A stretch of DNA of 64,000 bases from Mycobacterium lehmannii. GTDB taxonomy: Bacteria > Actinomycetota > Actinomycetes > Mycobacteriales > Mycobacteriaceae. The first letter of the stretch is position 1. Each line of letters opens with the position of its first letter. The position numbers and the translations under genes were made by a program. The stretch lies in the NCBI RefSeq assembly GCF_002245535.1, contig NZ_NKCN01000002.1, positions 1 through 64,000 of the forward strand. The letters run 5' to 3'. Shown here piece after piece: positions 19,807 through 28,455 of the stretch. Below the pieces are notes generated by a model. It worked only from the letters and a program-made list of their open reading frames with translations, ran no database searches and was not told where the DNA came from.

Positions 19807-22800
19807 CGCATCCCCCCTACGGTGCCCGTGTGGTCACCGTAACGCCGCCGACGACGGGTCCACGACACTTGTTTGGTCGGCTGTGGATGGAACCGAACGG
19901 ATCCCGGCCGCGTCCCATCTCTCGATGGAGTCATCCCGGAAAACGCTCGGCGTCGTGATGAAATCACCACCGGCGCTGCCGAAAGCGACTTCGACCAGTC
20001 CCCTCGCGCGCCTGCTGCCGCTGGCCATGCTCGTCGCAGCAGTCGGCATGATGGCCGTGTACTTCACCTCAGGCGCCGGCGCGAACCGCACGCCGATGTT
20101 CGCATTCTTTCCGGTGATGATGGTGATGTCGGTGCTCGGCACGATGCTGTACGGAGCCCGCGGCGGGGCGGACCGAGCCGCCGAGATCGACCGCAATCGG
20201 CGGAGCTATCTGCGCTATCTCGACGGTATCGACGAGGAGGTCGTGGTCACGGCCGTCGAGCAACGCCGCCAACTGTATTCGCGCCACCCGGCACCCGAGT
20301 TGTTGTGGGCATCGGCGGGCAGCCGGCGAACGGCGCGACCGGACCCCGACGATGACGACTTCTGCTGCGTCCGGGTCGGTGTCGGTGAGCAGACGTTGTG
20401 CACGCCGTTGGTGGAGCCGGATCTCGGTGCGGTCGCCGATCGGGATCCAGTGACAGTGTCCGCGGTGCACACGCTGATTCGGCAGCGCTCGGTCGTGCCG
20501 CGATCGCCGATCGCGGTCGCGCTCCGGGATCATGGTGTCATCGCGGTGTGCGGCGATGACGATTCCGCGCGCGGTCTCGTGCGAGCGATGGTGTGCCAAC
20601 TCGCGACACACCACGATCCTCGCCAGGTGGCGATAACGACGGTCACGGATCTGGAAACGTCACACGAGTGGGATTGGCTCAAATGGTTGCCGCACCATGA
20701 GCATTCATCCCGCACCAGGGGCGGTGCTGCCGGTAGGCACCTCGTGGTGGTCGCGGAGGGACGCCGGACCGGCGAGGTCGTGACGGAGACGAGCGGCGCC
20801 ACGATCCTCGCGATCGGAGCCGACCCGGTTGGATCCGTGCCGTGTCTGCGTGTCGACGGCGAGCACCTGACCGTGCGCATCGGTGACCGCCGTGAGACGG
20901 TTTGCGAGCCGGACTCGCTGACCCTGACGCAGGCCACGATGTGTGCGCGACAGTTGGCGGCCAACGGGTCCGACGCCGCACCCGCCGGTGGAACGCACCG
21001 CATGTCGGCGGTCCGGGGCTGGCTCGACCTGATGGGCATCGACCAACCGAACCGGCTGACGCCTGAAAACGTGTGGTCCCAAACCCGACATGTGCGGCCG
21101 GTACCCATCGGCGTCGCAGACGACGGCACGCCGGTTCTGATCGACATCAACGAGGCCGCCCGCAGCGGCATCGGCCCCCACGGTCTCTGCGTCGGCGCAA
21201 CGGGATCCGGAAAATCCGAACTACTGCGCACACTGGTGCTCGGCATGATCACGACACACCCGCCAGAGGTGCTCAACTTCATCCTCGTCGACTTCAAGGG
21301 CGGAGCGACGTTTCTCGGCTTGGAACGGTCACGACACGTCGCGGCCGTGATCACCAACCTGGCAGGCGAAGCGCACCTCGTGGCCAGGATGAGTGACGCG
21401 CTGGCCGGGGAGATCCACCGCAGGCAGGAGTTACTCCGCGCGGCAGGCAATTTCGTCAACATCGCGGACTACGCCAGGGCTCGGTCACGCGGCGCTCGAC
21501 TGCCGCCGCTGCCCGCGCTGTTCATCGTCGTCGACGAGTTCTCCGAGCTGCTCGCCCAGCATCCCGACTTCGCCGAGTTGTTCGTCGCGATCGGCAGGCT
21601 GGGCCGGTCGTTGGGCATCCACCTGCTGTTGGCCAGTCAACGACTCGACGAGGGCAGACTCCGCGGTCTGGACACCCACCTGTCCTATCGCATCTGCCTC
21701 AAGACATTCTCCGCCGGTGAGTCCCGGGCCGTACTGGGTGTGCCCGACGCGCACACGCTGCCCGGCAGGCCGGGCGCGGCTCTGCTGAAGACGGCCGCCG
21801 GGGACCTGATCCGGTTCCAGACGGCGTTCGTCTCCGGACCCTGTCCTCGACCGAACACCGAAGTCGGGAGCGACATTGCGGCGCCGATGATCTTCACCGC
21901 CAGACCGCCGACGGACCATGACGAGCATGCCGAACATGCGCCGGCCGTCCTCGACGCGGTGTTGGATCGAGTCGCGGACCGAGGAACCGCCGCACACCGG
22001 GTGTGGCTGGAGCCGCTCACCGCGCCTCCGACGCTCGACCTGGTCATGTCGACAAGGGCGAAAGATCCGCTCAGTATCCCGATGGGTCTGGTGGACATTC
22101 CGTTCGAACAACGCCGCGATCTACTCGTCGCGCAGACGGCCGCGGGGAACGTCGCCATCGTCGGCGCTCCTCAATCGGGCAAGTCGACGGCCCTGCAAAC
22201 GCTGATGCTGGCCCTCGCGGAGGCACACAGCCCCGAAGACATCTCGCTGTACATAATCGATTTCGGGGGTGGGGCGCTCACGCGCCTCGCGGAGCTGCCG
22301 CACGTCGGCGCGGTGTCCGGTCGATCCGATACGGACCTGTGCCGACGCACGGTCGCCGTCATCGAATCACTGATCCGGTCGAGGGAAAAGCTCTTCCGGA
22401 CAATGGGAATCGGGTCGATGACCGAGTATCGCGCCCGTCGCGCTGCGCAGGATCCCGCTGCGGCCGGCGACCCTCACGGCGACGTCTTCCTCGTCGTCGA
22501 CGGATGGGCTCACCTGCGTCGTGAGCTCGAACACTTGGAGATGCCGATCACCGCGATAGCCGGGCAGGGACTCGCGTTCGGCGTGCACGTGGTGATCACC
22601 GCCTCGCGGTGGCCCGAACTGCGGCCCGCGTTGAAGGATCAGATCGCGACGCGCATTGAACTGCGACTCGGCGACCCGGCCGAGTCGGAGATGGACCGCC
22701 GCCGCGCCCGGTCGCTGACCGACTGCCCTCCGGGGCGGGGTATCACCGCCGACGGGCGCGAGATGATGATCGCGCTGCCGCGCTTCGACGGTGTGCCCAG

Positions 22801-23635
22801 CACCGAGGGGCTCGGCGAAGCGTTGGCCGCAACCGTCGAGCGGCACCGACAGCAGTGGCGCGGCCGCTCCGCCCCGCGCATCCAGCTGCTTCCCGCGCTC
22901 GTGCGACATCCCGAGTTGGTCGCACACGGCGTGCAACCGGCCGAGACGATGGTCCTCGGTCTCGACGAGCACGAGTTGGCCCCTGTGACTGTCGATTTCG
23001 CCGAGCAGATGAACATGCTGGTCCTCGGGGAAGGCGGCTGTGGCAAGACATCTCTGCTACGCGTGGTGTGTCACGAAATCGTCCGGACTCACCGCGTCGA
23101 CCAGGTGCGCCTCGAGATCGTAGATTTCCGGCGCTCTCTGCTCGGCGTCGTGGAAACCGAGCACCTCGCCGGGTACGCCGCATCGCCGGTTGCGCTGACC
23201 GCGAGGATTCCCAAGCTCCTCGGGATGCTCGAGGCGCGCATGCCCGGCGAAGACGTGACACAACAGCAGTTGCGCGACCGATCGTGGTGGTCCGGGCCTG
23301 AAATATTCCTCGTCGTCGATGATTACGACCTGGTGGCCGGATCGACTGGCAATCCACTGACCCCGCTTGCCGACTTCCTGCCGCACGCCGCCGACCTCGG
23401 CCTGCATGTCATCGTCGCTCGCCGATCGGGAGGTGCCGCGCGGGCGATGTTCGACCCACTTGTCGCCAGGATGCGGGAGATCGGGTGCCTCGGCGTCATG
23501 ATGAGCGCAAGCGCGGACGACGGTGTGCTGATGGGCTCGGTCCGGCCCTCGTCGATGCCGCCGGGGCGCGCCACGCTGATCACGCGCGGCGAAGGTGAAC
23601 GTCTGATCCAGGTCGGCTGGGTGGATCCGCCATGA
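19778..23635 (+). CDS. eccC4: ESX-4 FtsK/SpoIIIE-type ATPase EccC4
   Basis: Up to 1285 residues. Two membrane helices near 77-120 (LLPLAMLVAAVGMMAVYF, MFAFFPVMMVMSVLGTMLY) precede three ATPase domains with P-loops GATGSGKS (about 474), GAPQSGKS (about 796) and GEGGCGKT (about 1085), and acidic Walker B strands FIVVDEF, FLVVDGW and FLVVDDY. It recognises and powers export of EsxT/EsxU-type substrates. The only ATG that includes the apparent TTLVW strand is 19778, which overlaps the divergent eccD4 start by 29 bp; a GTG at 19883 would avoid this. The 3' end overlaps the next gene by four bases (ATGA). Confidence 0.9.
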   Translation: MLTRQPEPAIASPLRCPCGHRNAADDGSTTLVWSAVDGTERIPAASHLSMESSRKTLGVVMKSPPALPKATSTSPLARLLPLAMLVAAVGMMAVYFTSGAGANRTPMFAFFPVMMVMSVLGTMLYGARGGADRAAEIDRNRRSYLRYLDGIDEEVVVTAVEQRRQLYSRHPAPELLWASAGSRRTARPDPDDDDFCCVRVGVGEQTLCTPLVEPDLGAVADRDPVTVSAVHTLIRQRSVVPRSPIAVALRDHGVIAVCGDDDSARGLVRAMVCQLATHHDPRQVAITTVTDLETSHEWDWLKWLPHHEHSSRTRGGAAGRHLVVVAEGRRTGEVVTETSGATILAIGADPVGSVPCLRVDGEHLTVRIGDRRETVCEPDSLTLTQATMCARQLAANGSDAAPAGGTHRMSAVRGWLDLMGIDQPNRLTPENVWSQTRHVRPVPIGVADDGTPVLIDINEAARSGIGPHGLCVGATGSGKSELLRTLVLGMITTHPPEVLNFILVDFKGGATFLGLERSRHVAAVITNLAGEAHLVARMSDALAGEIHRRQELLRAAGNFVNIADYARARSRGARLPPLPALFIVVDEFSELLAQHPDFAELFVAIGRLGRSLGIHLLLASQRLDEGRLRGLDTHLSYRICLKTFSAGESRAVLGVPDAHTLPGRPGAALLKTAAGDLIRFQTAFVSGPCPRPNTEVGSDIAAPMIFTARPPTDHDEHAEHAPAVLDAVLDRVADRGTAAHRVWLEPLTAPPTLDLVMSTRAKDPLSIPMGLVDIPFEQRRDLLVAQTAAGNVAIVGAPQSGKSTALQTLMLALAEAHSPEDISLYIIDFGGGALTRLAELPHVGAVSGRSDTDLCRRTVAVIESLIRSREKLFRTMGIGSMTEYRARRAAQDPAAAGDPHGDVFLVVDGWAHLRRELEHLEMPITAIAGQGLAFGVHVVITASRWPELRPALKDQIATRIELRLGDPAESEMDRRRARSLTDCPPGRGITADGREMMIALPRFDGVPSTEGLGEALAATVERHRQQWRGRSAPRIQLLPALVRHPELVAHGVQPAETMVLGLDEHELAPVTVDFAEQMNMLVLGEGGCGKTSLLRVVCHEIVRTHRVDQVRLEIVDFRRSLLGVVETEHLAGYAASPVALTARIPKLLGMLEARMPGEDVTQQQLRDRSWWSGPEIFLVVDDYDLVAGSTGNPLTPLADFLPHAADLGLHVIVARRSGGAARAMFDPLVARMREIGCLGVMMSASADDGVLMGSVRPSSMPPGRATLITRGEGERLIQVGWVDPP

Positions 23636-24765
23636 GCCGCACCCTCGTCGAGGTCGGACCGGCTTCGATACGCGGAGCCAATCCGCTTGATCGCGAACTG
23701 GTCTCGTCGGCGCTGGAAGCCATCGACGACGATCTCGCACTGGTCGGCGAAGCGGCGGTGCCCGCGCGCGAACTCTGGTCCCAGCTGATGGCAGCCGCGG
23801 TGGGCGGCGCCGACCATGTTGTCCTCGTATGCCCGACGTGGTGGCCGAGCGCACGGATCGATCGCGTACGCGAAGCGACGACGGCGACCAGCGTCGAGGT
23901 GATCGGGCGCACCGCGGTGCTCCAGCGGCAGATTCGCGCAACCGTCGTCGAGATCGCCGCGGAGTTGGTGGTTGTCACCCGTCTCGCCGCCACCGCCGTC
24001 GTCATCGCCAATGTCGACGACGAAGTGGCGAACAGAGTGGTCGCAGCGGTCGGATGCGCGGGGCCGGTGCTGATCGACGCCCCGGCTGGCCTCGGACCGC
24101 TGCCCGACATGATCGCTGAAGAGTTGCGCGGCAACGGTATTGAGGTCCGCTTCGCCCACGAAGACGCAGTTCGTCGACCAGAAGCCGAACCTCCCGCGCC
24201 CGATGCCGTCACCGCCGACAGCGAGCCGCACCAGCCACGACGAGCGACGGTGCTGACCATAGTCGTCGCATCGACGATAGCGATATGCGGCGGACTCGGC
24301 CTGAGTGGTGACGGCGACCGGGAACAGCACGTCGCACCAACCCTGCTGGTGGAGGGCCGAGTTCAGGTGACGGTGCCCGCGGCGTGGTCGGTGCGGCACA
24401 TCACGTCCGGCCCGGGCTCGGCTCGCGCACAGATCGCCTCGCCGTCAGACGCCGACGTCGCGCTTCACCTCACCCAGTCGGTGGGCCCGCCGCACGCGGA
24501 CCTCGCCCAGACTGCGGCCGCGTTGCGAAGCGCCCTGGCAGGTGAGCCCGACGACGTCTTCGTCGACTTCAACCCAACCGGCGCGCCGGCCGGACGAGCA
24601 GGCGTCACCTACCGGGAACTGCGCGCCGACCATCACGTCGCATGGACCGTTCTGGTCGATGACGGTGTCCGCATCGCCATCGGCTGCCAGAGCGCACCGG
24701 GTCGCGAGTCCACGGTCCGCGAGGTCTGCGACCAGGCGATCAGATCCGCCCACGCGATTTCCTGA
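23632..24765 (+). CDS. Type VII secretion-associated protein (Rv3446c family)
   Basis: A 377-residue protein coupled to eccC4 by an ATGA overlap. The first 190 residues are a cytosolic-looking alpha/beta domain (LVEVGPASIRG, VVLVCPTWWPSARIDRV). One membrane helix follows near 205-225 (RATVLTIVVASTIAICGGLGL). The last 150 residues are an extracytoplasmic domain (VQVTVPAAWSVRHI to REVCDQAIRSAHAIS) with two cysteines. Family TIGR03931 occurs only in ESX-4-type loci; its role in secretion is undefined. The layout suggests a machine component or an adaptor, not a substrate. Confidence 0.85.
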   Translation: MSRTLVEVGPASIRGANPLDRELVSSALEAIDDDLALVGEAAVPARELWSQLMAAAVGGADHVVLVCPTWWPSARIDRVREATTATSVEVIGRTAVLQRQIRATVVEIAAELVVVTRLAATAVVIANVDDEVANRVVAAVGCAGPVLIDAPAGLGPLPDMIAEELRGNGIEVRFAHEDAVRRPEAEPPAPDAVTADSEPHQPRRATVLTIVVASTIAICGGLGLSGDGDREQHVAPTLLVEGRVQVTVPAAWSVRHITSGPGSARAQIASPSDADVALHLTQSVGPPHADLAQTAAALRSALAGEPDDVFVDFNPTGAPAGRAGVTYRELRADHHVAWTVLVDDGVRIAIGCQSAPGRESTVREVCDQAIRSAHAIS

Positions 24766-24831
24766 ATTCAGTGGAACCGGACCGACACCCGGTGCGTCGT
24801 ACCAGTCAGAAACCTGAAGGAGAGGATCCCC

Positions 24832-25155
24832 ATGACGACACCGCAAGGCGGTTCGCTCACCACCGATTTCGACCTGATGGCCGCGGTTGCCGGCCAGACC
24901 GACGCGCGCAACGAGGAGATCCGCGCGATGCTGCAGTCGTTCATCGGGCGGATGAGCGCCGTGCCACTGTCGGTCTGGGGCGGCGTCGCGGCGGCCCGCT
25001 TCCGCGACGTCGTCGACCGATGGAATGCCGAGTCGCTGAAGCTACATGCCTCGCTACAGAGGATCGCCGAGACCATCCGGCTCAACCAGCAGACCCTTCG
25101 GGAAGCCAACGAGAGCCATTCGCACCGCATCGACGCGGTGGCCAACAACCTGTAG
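24832..25155 (+). CDS. esxU: WXG100-family secreted protein EsxU
   Basis: A 107-residue helical hairpin protein with the turn motif VWGG (W47-x-G) between two amphipathic helices. It ends without the classical YxxxD/E tail. AAGGAGAGG precedes the ATG. The neighbour 10 bp downstream is its expected heterodimer partner. In family terms the pair is exported by ESX-4 through EccC4. The N terminus has about 20 residues before the first helix. Also related proteins are found at 29834-31559 in this window. Confidence 0.9.
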   Translation: MTTPQGGSLTTDFDLMAAVAGQTDARNEEIRAMLQSFIGRMSAVPLSVWGGVAAARFRDVVDRWNAESLKLHASLQRIAETIRLNQQTLREANESHSHRIDAVANNL

Positions 25156-25165
25156 AGGAGCCGTG

Positions 25166-25462
25166 ATGGACCACGTGTTGTCGTACAACTTCGACGAGAT
25201 CGAATACACCGTCAGGCAGGAGATCCACGCCACATCTGCCCGGCTGAACGGCGCCCTCGAGGAGCTGCGTGCGCACATCGCGCCGCTTCAGCAGGTGTGG
25301 ACCCGCCAGGCGGCCGAGGCGTACCGACTCGAACAGGCCCGGTGGGAACAAGCGGCAGGCGCGCTGAACGAGATTCTGTTCAGCCTCGGCAACGCGGTTC
25401 GCGACGGCGCCGACGACGTTGCCGCCACCGACCGCAGTGCCGCAGGAGCGTGGGGCGCCTGA
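25166..25462 (+). CDS. esxT: WXG100-like secreted protein EsxT
   Basis: A 98-residue protein starting MDHVLSYNFDEIEYTVRQEI. The hairpin turn reads VWTRQAAEAY, so the canonical WxG is WxR here, as I recall also for the M. tuberculosis orthologue. The C-terminal segment after the second helix (DDVAATDRSAAGAWGA) lacks a clear YxxxD/E secretion signal. A GTG one codon upstream (25163) is an equally placed start behind AGAGGAG. It is the probable heterodimer partner of EsxU. Confidence 0.9.
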   Translation: MDHVLSYNFDEIEYTVRQEIHATSARLNGALEELRAHIAPLQQVWTRQAAEAYRLEQARWEQAAGALNEILFSLGNAVRDGADDVAATDRSAAGAWGA

Positions 25463-25475
25463 CTGAAAGAGACTC

Positions 25476-25553
25476 GTGCGGTCCGACTGGAGGGGAGCCA
25501 GGCGACCGCACGGTGAGCGCCACCGTGGTCGAGGAGAGCGGCCACGGTGGCGC
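25476..25553. terminator. Two hairpins between convergent esxT and the excalibur gene
   Basis: GTGCGGTC (25476-25483) pairs with GACCGCAC (25504-25511). GCGCCACCGTGG (25517-25528) pairs perfectly with CCACGGTGGCGC (25542-25553) around a 13-base loop. No T run follows on either strand. Convergent placement suggests a bidirectional, U-less terminator or an mRNA end-stabilising structure. Confidence 0.45.
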
Positions 25554-25564
25554 AACACCGTCGA

Positions 25565-25762
25565 CTACTCGCAGGCGATGCCGTCGCCGTCGCGGTCCAG
25601 GTGCTCGGCGTAGCCGTCCTGACCCTGCAGGATCGGTGTCACGCCGGCCTCGCGCGCAGCGGAGCAGTTCTTGTAGTACGTGTCCGCGGACGCGGTGGCG
25701 GCGCCTGCGGCGGTTGCCGCGACCACGAATGCGGCAACGATCAAGCCACGAATCATTTTCAC
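25565..25762 (-). CDS. Small exported excalibur calcium-binding domain protein
   Basis: A 65-residue protein (GTG at 25762, or ATG at 25756). A signal peptide (MIRGLIVAAFVVAATAAGAATASA) is followed directly by an excalibur domain: YYKNCSAAREAG and the acidic loop DRDGDGIACE, a Dx[DN]xDGxxCE calcium motif, with two cysteines. Such domains occur outside the cell in actinobacteria and firmicutes, often alone like this. Function unknown. It is convergent with esxT. The longer upstream open frame is not credible because it precedes the signal peptide. Confidence 0.8.
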   Translation of the reverse strand: MKMIRGLIVAAFVVAATAAGAATASADTYYKNCSAAREAGVTPILQGQDGYAEHLDRDGDGIACE

Positions 25763-25918
25763 TCCATTGAGATCTTGTGTTTCCGGATGCGAGACAGCCG
25801 GTTTGCTGTAACCCCCGCGACGACGCGAAGGGCCAGGAAACGAAAATGAATCAGGGGTTTCCCTATGTTTCGTCACGGCTTTGGGTCCCAACCTCGGAGT
25901 TCGGGCCGATGCACCGTT

Positions 25919-25948
25919 TTGACCTGCGGCGAAGCGCCCGGGTAAGCT
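25919..25948 (+). promoter_or_regulatory. Candidate promoter and leader of rplM-rpsI
   Basis: TTGACC (25919-25924) and TAAGCT (25943-25948) with an 18-bp spacer form a good SigA-type promoter. It lies in the 314-bp gene-free stretch 25763-26076. Transcription near 25955 would leave a leader of about 120 nt rich in GC before rplM, a possible site for autogenous control by L13; no specific structure was proven. Nothing else was seen in the stretch. Confidence 0.5.
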
Positions 25949-26076
25949 GCCTCGTTGGCGTGCGGTAAGCACGGGTCCTCGGGTCAACGTCGGTCGCCGA
26001 GATCAACCCCACCGGATGCGCCTGACCGGCCCCCGGGCCACCGGGACAGGAAACCCGATAGAGGAGAGGTAGCGCT

Positions 26077-26520
26077 GTGCCTACGTACACGCCGAAGGCG
26101 GGTGACACCACACGTTCGTGGTACGTCATCGACGCCACCGACGTGGTGCTCGGCCGGCTCGCCGTTGCAGCAGCCAATCTGCTGCGCGGCAAGCACAAGC
26201 CGACATACACGCCGAATGTCGATGGTGGCGATTTCGTCATCATCATCAACGCCGAGAAGATCGCCATCGCCGGTAACAAGGCGGACCGCACGTTTTTCTA
26301 CCGCCACTCGGGTTACCCCGGCGGTCTGCGCAAGCGCTCGCTCGGTGAGGAGATGGAAAAGCACGCCGACCGCGTCGTCGAGCGGGCGATCCTCGGCATG
26401 ATCCCCCACACCAAGCTGGGCCGTCAGGTGAAGAAGAAGCTGCGCGTCTATGTCGGGCCGGAGCATCCGCACACCGCCCAGCAGCCCATTCCGTACGAGA
26501 TCAAGCAGGTGGCGCAGTGA
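26077..26520 (+). CDS. rplM: 50S ribosomal protein L13
   Basis: A 147-residue protein from a GTG at 26077 behind GAGGAGAGG. It has the L13 blocks [47 protein letters not shown] and the end [16 protein letters not shown]. It is an early assembly protein of the 50S subunit. The stop overlaps the GTG of rpsI by four bases (GTGA), the standard coupled rplM-rpsI operon. Confidence 0.97.
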   Translation: MPTYTPKAGDTTRSWYVIDATDVVLGRLAVAAANLLRGKHKPTYTPNVDGGDFVIIINAEKIAIAGNKADRTFFYRHSGYPGGLRKRSLGEEMEKHADRVVERAILGMIPHTKLGRQVKKKLRVYVGPEHPHTAQQPIPYEIKQVAQ

Positions 26521-26993
26521 CTCAGCCAGTTGAGACGACCGATGAAAGCACTGATGCCGTGACCGAGGCCGCCGCTGAGGCGACGCCCCGCGAGCCCGTC
26601 TTCATCGACCGCCCCATCCAGACCGTCGGCCGTCGCAAAGAAGCCGTCGTCCGGGTTCGCCTGGTTCCGGGGACAGGCCAGTTCAACCTCGACGGCCGCA
26701 GCCTCGAGGACTACTTTCCGAACAAGGTCCACCAGCAGCTCATCAAGGCTCCGCTGGTCACCGTCGATCGGCTGGAGAGCTTCGACATCTACGCCCACCT
26801 CGACGGTGGCGGCCCCTCCGGTCAGGCAGGCGCGTTGCGTCTGGCGATCGCCAGGGCCCTGATTCTGGTGCAGCCCGAGGACCGGCCGGCACTGAAAAAG
26901 GCCGGCTTCCTGACCCGCGACCCGCGCGCCATCGAGCGCAAGAAGTACGGCCTGAAGAAGGCCCGTAAGGCGCCCCAGTACAGCAAGCGCTGA
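26517..26993 (+). CDS. rpsI: 30S ribosomal protein S9
   Basis: A 158-residue protein. About 35 residues of acidic, Thr/Ala-rich N-terminal extension precede the S9 core ([21 protein letters not shown]). The C terminus [11 protein letters not shown] carries the basic tail that reaches P-site tRNA. The extension is common in mycobacteria. It is coupled to rplM through GTGA and followed by a strong intrinsic terminator 11 bases after the stop. Confidence 0.97.
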   Translation: MTQPVETTDESTDAVTEAAAEATPREPVFIDRPIQTVGRRKEAVVRVRLVPGTGQFNLDGRSLEDYFPNKVHQQLIKAPLVTVDRLESFDIYAHLDGGGPSGQAGALRLAIARALILVQPEDRPALKKAGFLTRDPRAIERKKYGLKKARKAPQYSKR

Positions 26994-27004
26994 TCGATTC
27001 GCAG

Positions 27005-27040
27005 AAACCGCCGGATGTGCGCCGCACACCGGCGGTTTTT
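27005..27040 (+). terminator. Rho-independent terminator after rplM-rpsI
   Basis: AAACCGCCGG (27005-27014) pairs with CCGGCGGTTT (27029-27038) around a 14-base loop and runs into TTTTT. It is a classical stem plus U tract directly behind rpsI. Confidence 0.85.
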
Positions 27041-27045
27041 GTATT

Positions 27046-27237
27046 CAGACCACCGACACCGAGGGCACCGAGAAGACGGCGTGTACGAACAACCTCGGCA
27101 CCGTCACGATCCAGCAGAACGGCCCCAGCCACTCGGAGAACGCGCCGGGCCAGGCCGAGCAGCAGGAGGCAACCCCGACGTCCGAGGCACCGACGACCTC
27201 GCCGACGGCCCCGGCCGCTGAGAACAGCGGCAGCTAA
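27046..27237 (+). pseudogene. Promoterless 3' fragment of an unknown protein
   Basis: Directly after the rpsI terminator a frame without ATG, GTG or TTG start encodes 63 residues, beginning QTTDTEGTEKTACTNNLGTV, then TIQQNGPSHSENAPGQ, and ending in a Thr/Pro/Ser/Ala-rich tail (EAPTTSPTAPAAENSGS) and TAA. The composition is that of the C terminus of an exported mycobacterial protein, not of random sequence. The missing start and the abrupt junction at the terminator point to a gene remnant. The family is not recognised. Confidence 0.4.
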
Positions 27238-27246
27238 GAGCGCACC

Positions 27247-27284
27247 CTCACCCCCGCATCCGACCGGATGCGGGCGGTGAGTCG
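27247..27284 (+). repeat. Hairpin and direct repeat, left copy
   Basis: CTCACC plus CCCGCATCC (27247-27261) pairs with GGATGCGGGCGGTGAG (27266-27281) around GACC. The 21 bases 27264-27284 recur exactly at 28351-28371. It ends the unknown gene fragment at 27237 and may have been its terminator. Confidence 0.7.
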
Positions 27285-27612
27285 TTTCGGGATGCCAATC
27301 GGCGTGCACCGGCGACCCAATTTTTTTGCTGTGTCGGTAAACCTTTGCGAGAGCGCCTACATGTGCTCGGTCGTGGGACAAGCGTCAATCTATTGACGGC
27401 GCAGCTAATTAGGCTGCTTCGCTTAACTTACGGAGCCGAAAATTTTTTCGGGTATTGCCGTTTAGCTTGCTGTCCACGAGTTAACCACCGCGGTGGGAGC
27501 ACGGATGCTACGCAGGGCGGTCAGTTGCCGCCACCGGCGTGATGTCAGGAGCAGTCGGGGGCCGGGTCGGGGAGCCGGGTCGCTGCTTCCTGAACCAAAG
27601 AATGGAGTGATC
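27285..27612. other. AT-rich gene-free stretch upstream of an exported protein
   Basis: This 328-base stretch contains visibly AT-rich patches unlike the surroundings: a T7 run near 27321, TAATTA near 27408 and a CCGAAAATTTTTTCGG near-palindrome at about 27437-27452. No RNA gene or convincing ORF is seen. It presumably holds the promoter of the exported-protein gene; TTGACG at 27393 lacks a well-spaced -10. The composition would suit binding by an Lsr2-type silencer (inference). Confidence 0.4.
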
Positions 27613-28311
27613 ATGAAAACTCACATCACGCGTTTGCTCACCGTTTTGGTGAGCGCCGCAATGTTGGTGCTGGTGGGGGGGTTGACCGGCAGCGGAACTG
27701 CTGCGGCGCAGCCGCCGGGCGTGGGTAAGAAGAACGTCGTCCAGGTGCAGGGGACCGGCCCGGACGGGACCAAGTTCAATGGGCAGTTCGTAGCCACCGC
27801 CGCCAAGGAAGTCACCCAACAAGACGGACCGGCCACGGCCGACGAAAACGGGGCGACCTCGTCGAACACCGGCATCGCGTTGACTGGTCAGCTGATCGGC
27901 AAGCTGGTCTCGCCCGGGCAACCGCAACCGGGAAATCAACCGGGTGACCGGGGCGCCGCCCAAGATGTGAACATCTCGAATTTCTCGATGCCCGTTAACG
28001 AGATCTCGGCACCTGGCGCAGAAGCGCAGCCGTCATCGGCGACGACCGGAAATGGCCAGGACCAGGTCCGCTTCGCGAGCCAGCAGGCCGTCTGTGATGT
28101 GCTCAACCTGGTGCTGGGGCCCCTGCACCTTGAGTTGCTCGGCCTGATCGTGGACTTGAACCAGGTGGTTCTCAACATCACCGCGGATCCGGGTGGCGGT
28201 CTGCTCGGCTCGCTGCTGTGCTCGTTGGCCGGTGGACTGCCCGTGCCGCCGAACCCGCTGCAGCCGATCATCGACCTGCTGAATCAGATTCTCGGCATCC
28301 TCGGAGGCTGA
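27613..28311 (+). CDS. Exported protein with the actinobacterial LGPL-LLGL motif, unknown function
   Basis: A 232-residue protein with a clear signal peptide (ITRLLTVLVSAAMLVLVGGLTGSGTAAAQ). The middle third is hydrophilic and Gln/Gly/Pro-rich (GTKFNGQFVATAAKEVTQQD). The C-terminal third has CDVLNLVLGPLHLELLGLIV, then NITADPGGGLLGSLLCSLAGGL, a pattern shared by many exported actinobacterial proteins without known role; two cysteines sit in it. GGAGTGATC lies before the ATG. It is enclosed by direct repeats, which suggests arrival or duplication as a unit. Confidence 0.75.
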   Translation: MKTHITRLLTVLVSAAMLVLVGGLTGSGTAAAQPPGVGKKNVVQVQGTGPDGTKFNGQFVATAAKEVTQQDGPATADENGATSSNTGIALTGQLIGKLVSPGQPQPGNQPGDRGAAQDVNISNFSMPVNEISAPGAEAQPSSATTGNGQDQVRFASQQAVCDVLNLVLGPLHLELLGLIVDLNQVVLNITADPGGGLLGSLLCSLAGGLPVPPNPLQPIIDLLNQILGILGG

Positions 28312-28332
28312 CCCTCAGAACCCGATCGGTGG

Positions 28333-28371
28333 CTCACCGCCCGCATCGCCCCGGATGCGGGCGGTGAGTCG
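28333..28371 (+). repeat. Hairpin and direct repeat, right copy
   Basis: CTCACCGCCCGCATC (28333-28347) pairs perfectly over 15 bases with GATGCGGGCGGTGAG (28354-28368). Bases 28351-28371 match 27264-27284 exactly. It lies 21 bases after the exported-protein stop and could terminate it. Confidence 0.75.
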
Positions 28372-28455
28372 CGTCTGGGTACCGATTCGGCGACGGCACG
28401 GCCGGCGACAGGCGCGGTTGGCCCTGAAGCGGCCAATTATGAGAAGTTTGTCGGC

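Noticed and set aside
27483..27612. An N-terminal extension of the exported protein from an upstream GTG.
   Set aside because: The signal peptide starts at 27613 behind a good ribosome-binding site. Residues before it are not signal-like.
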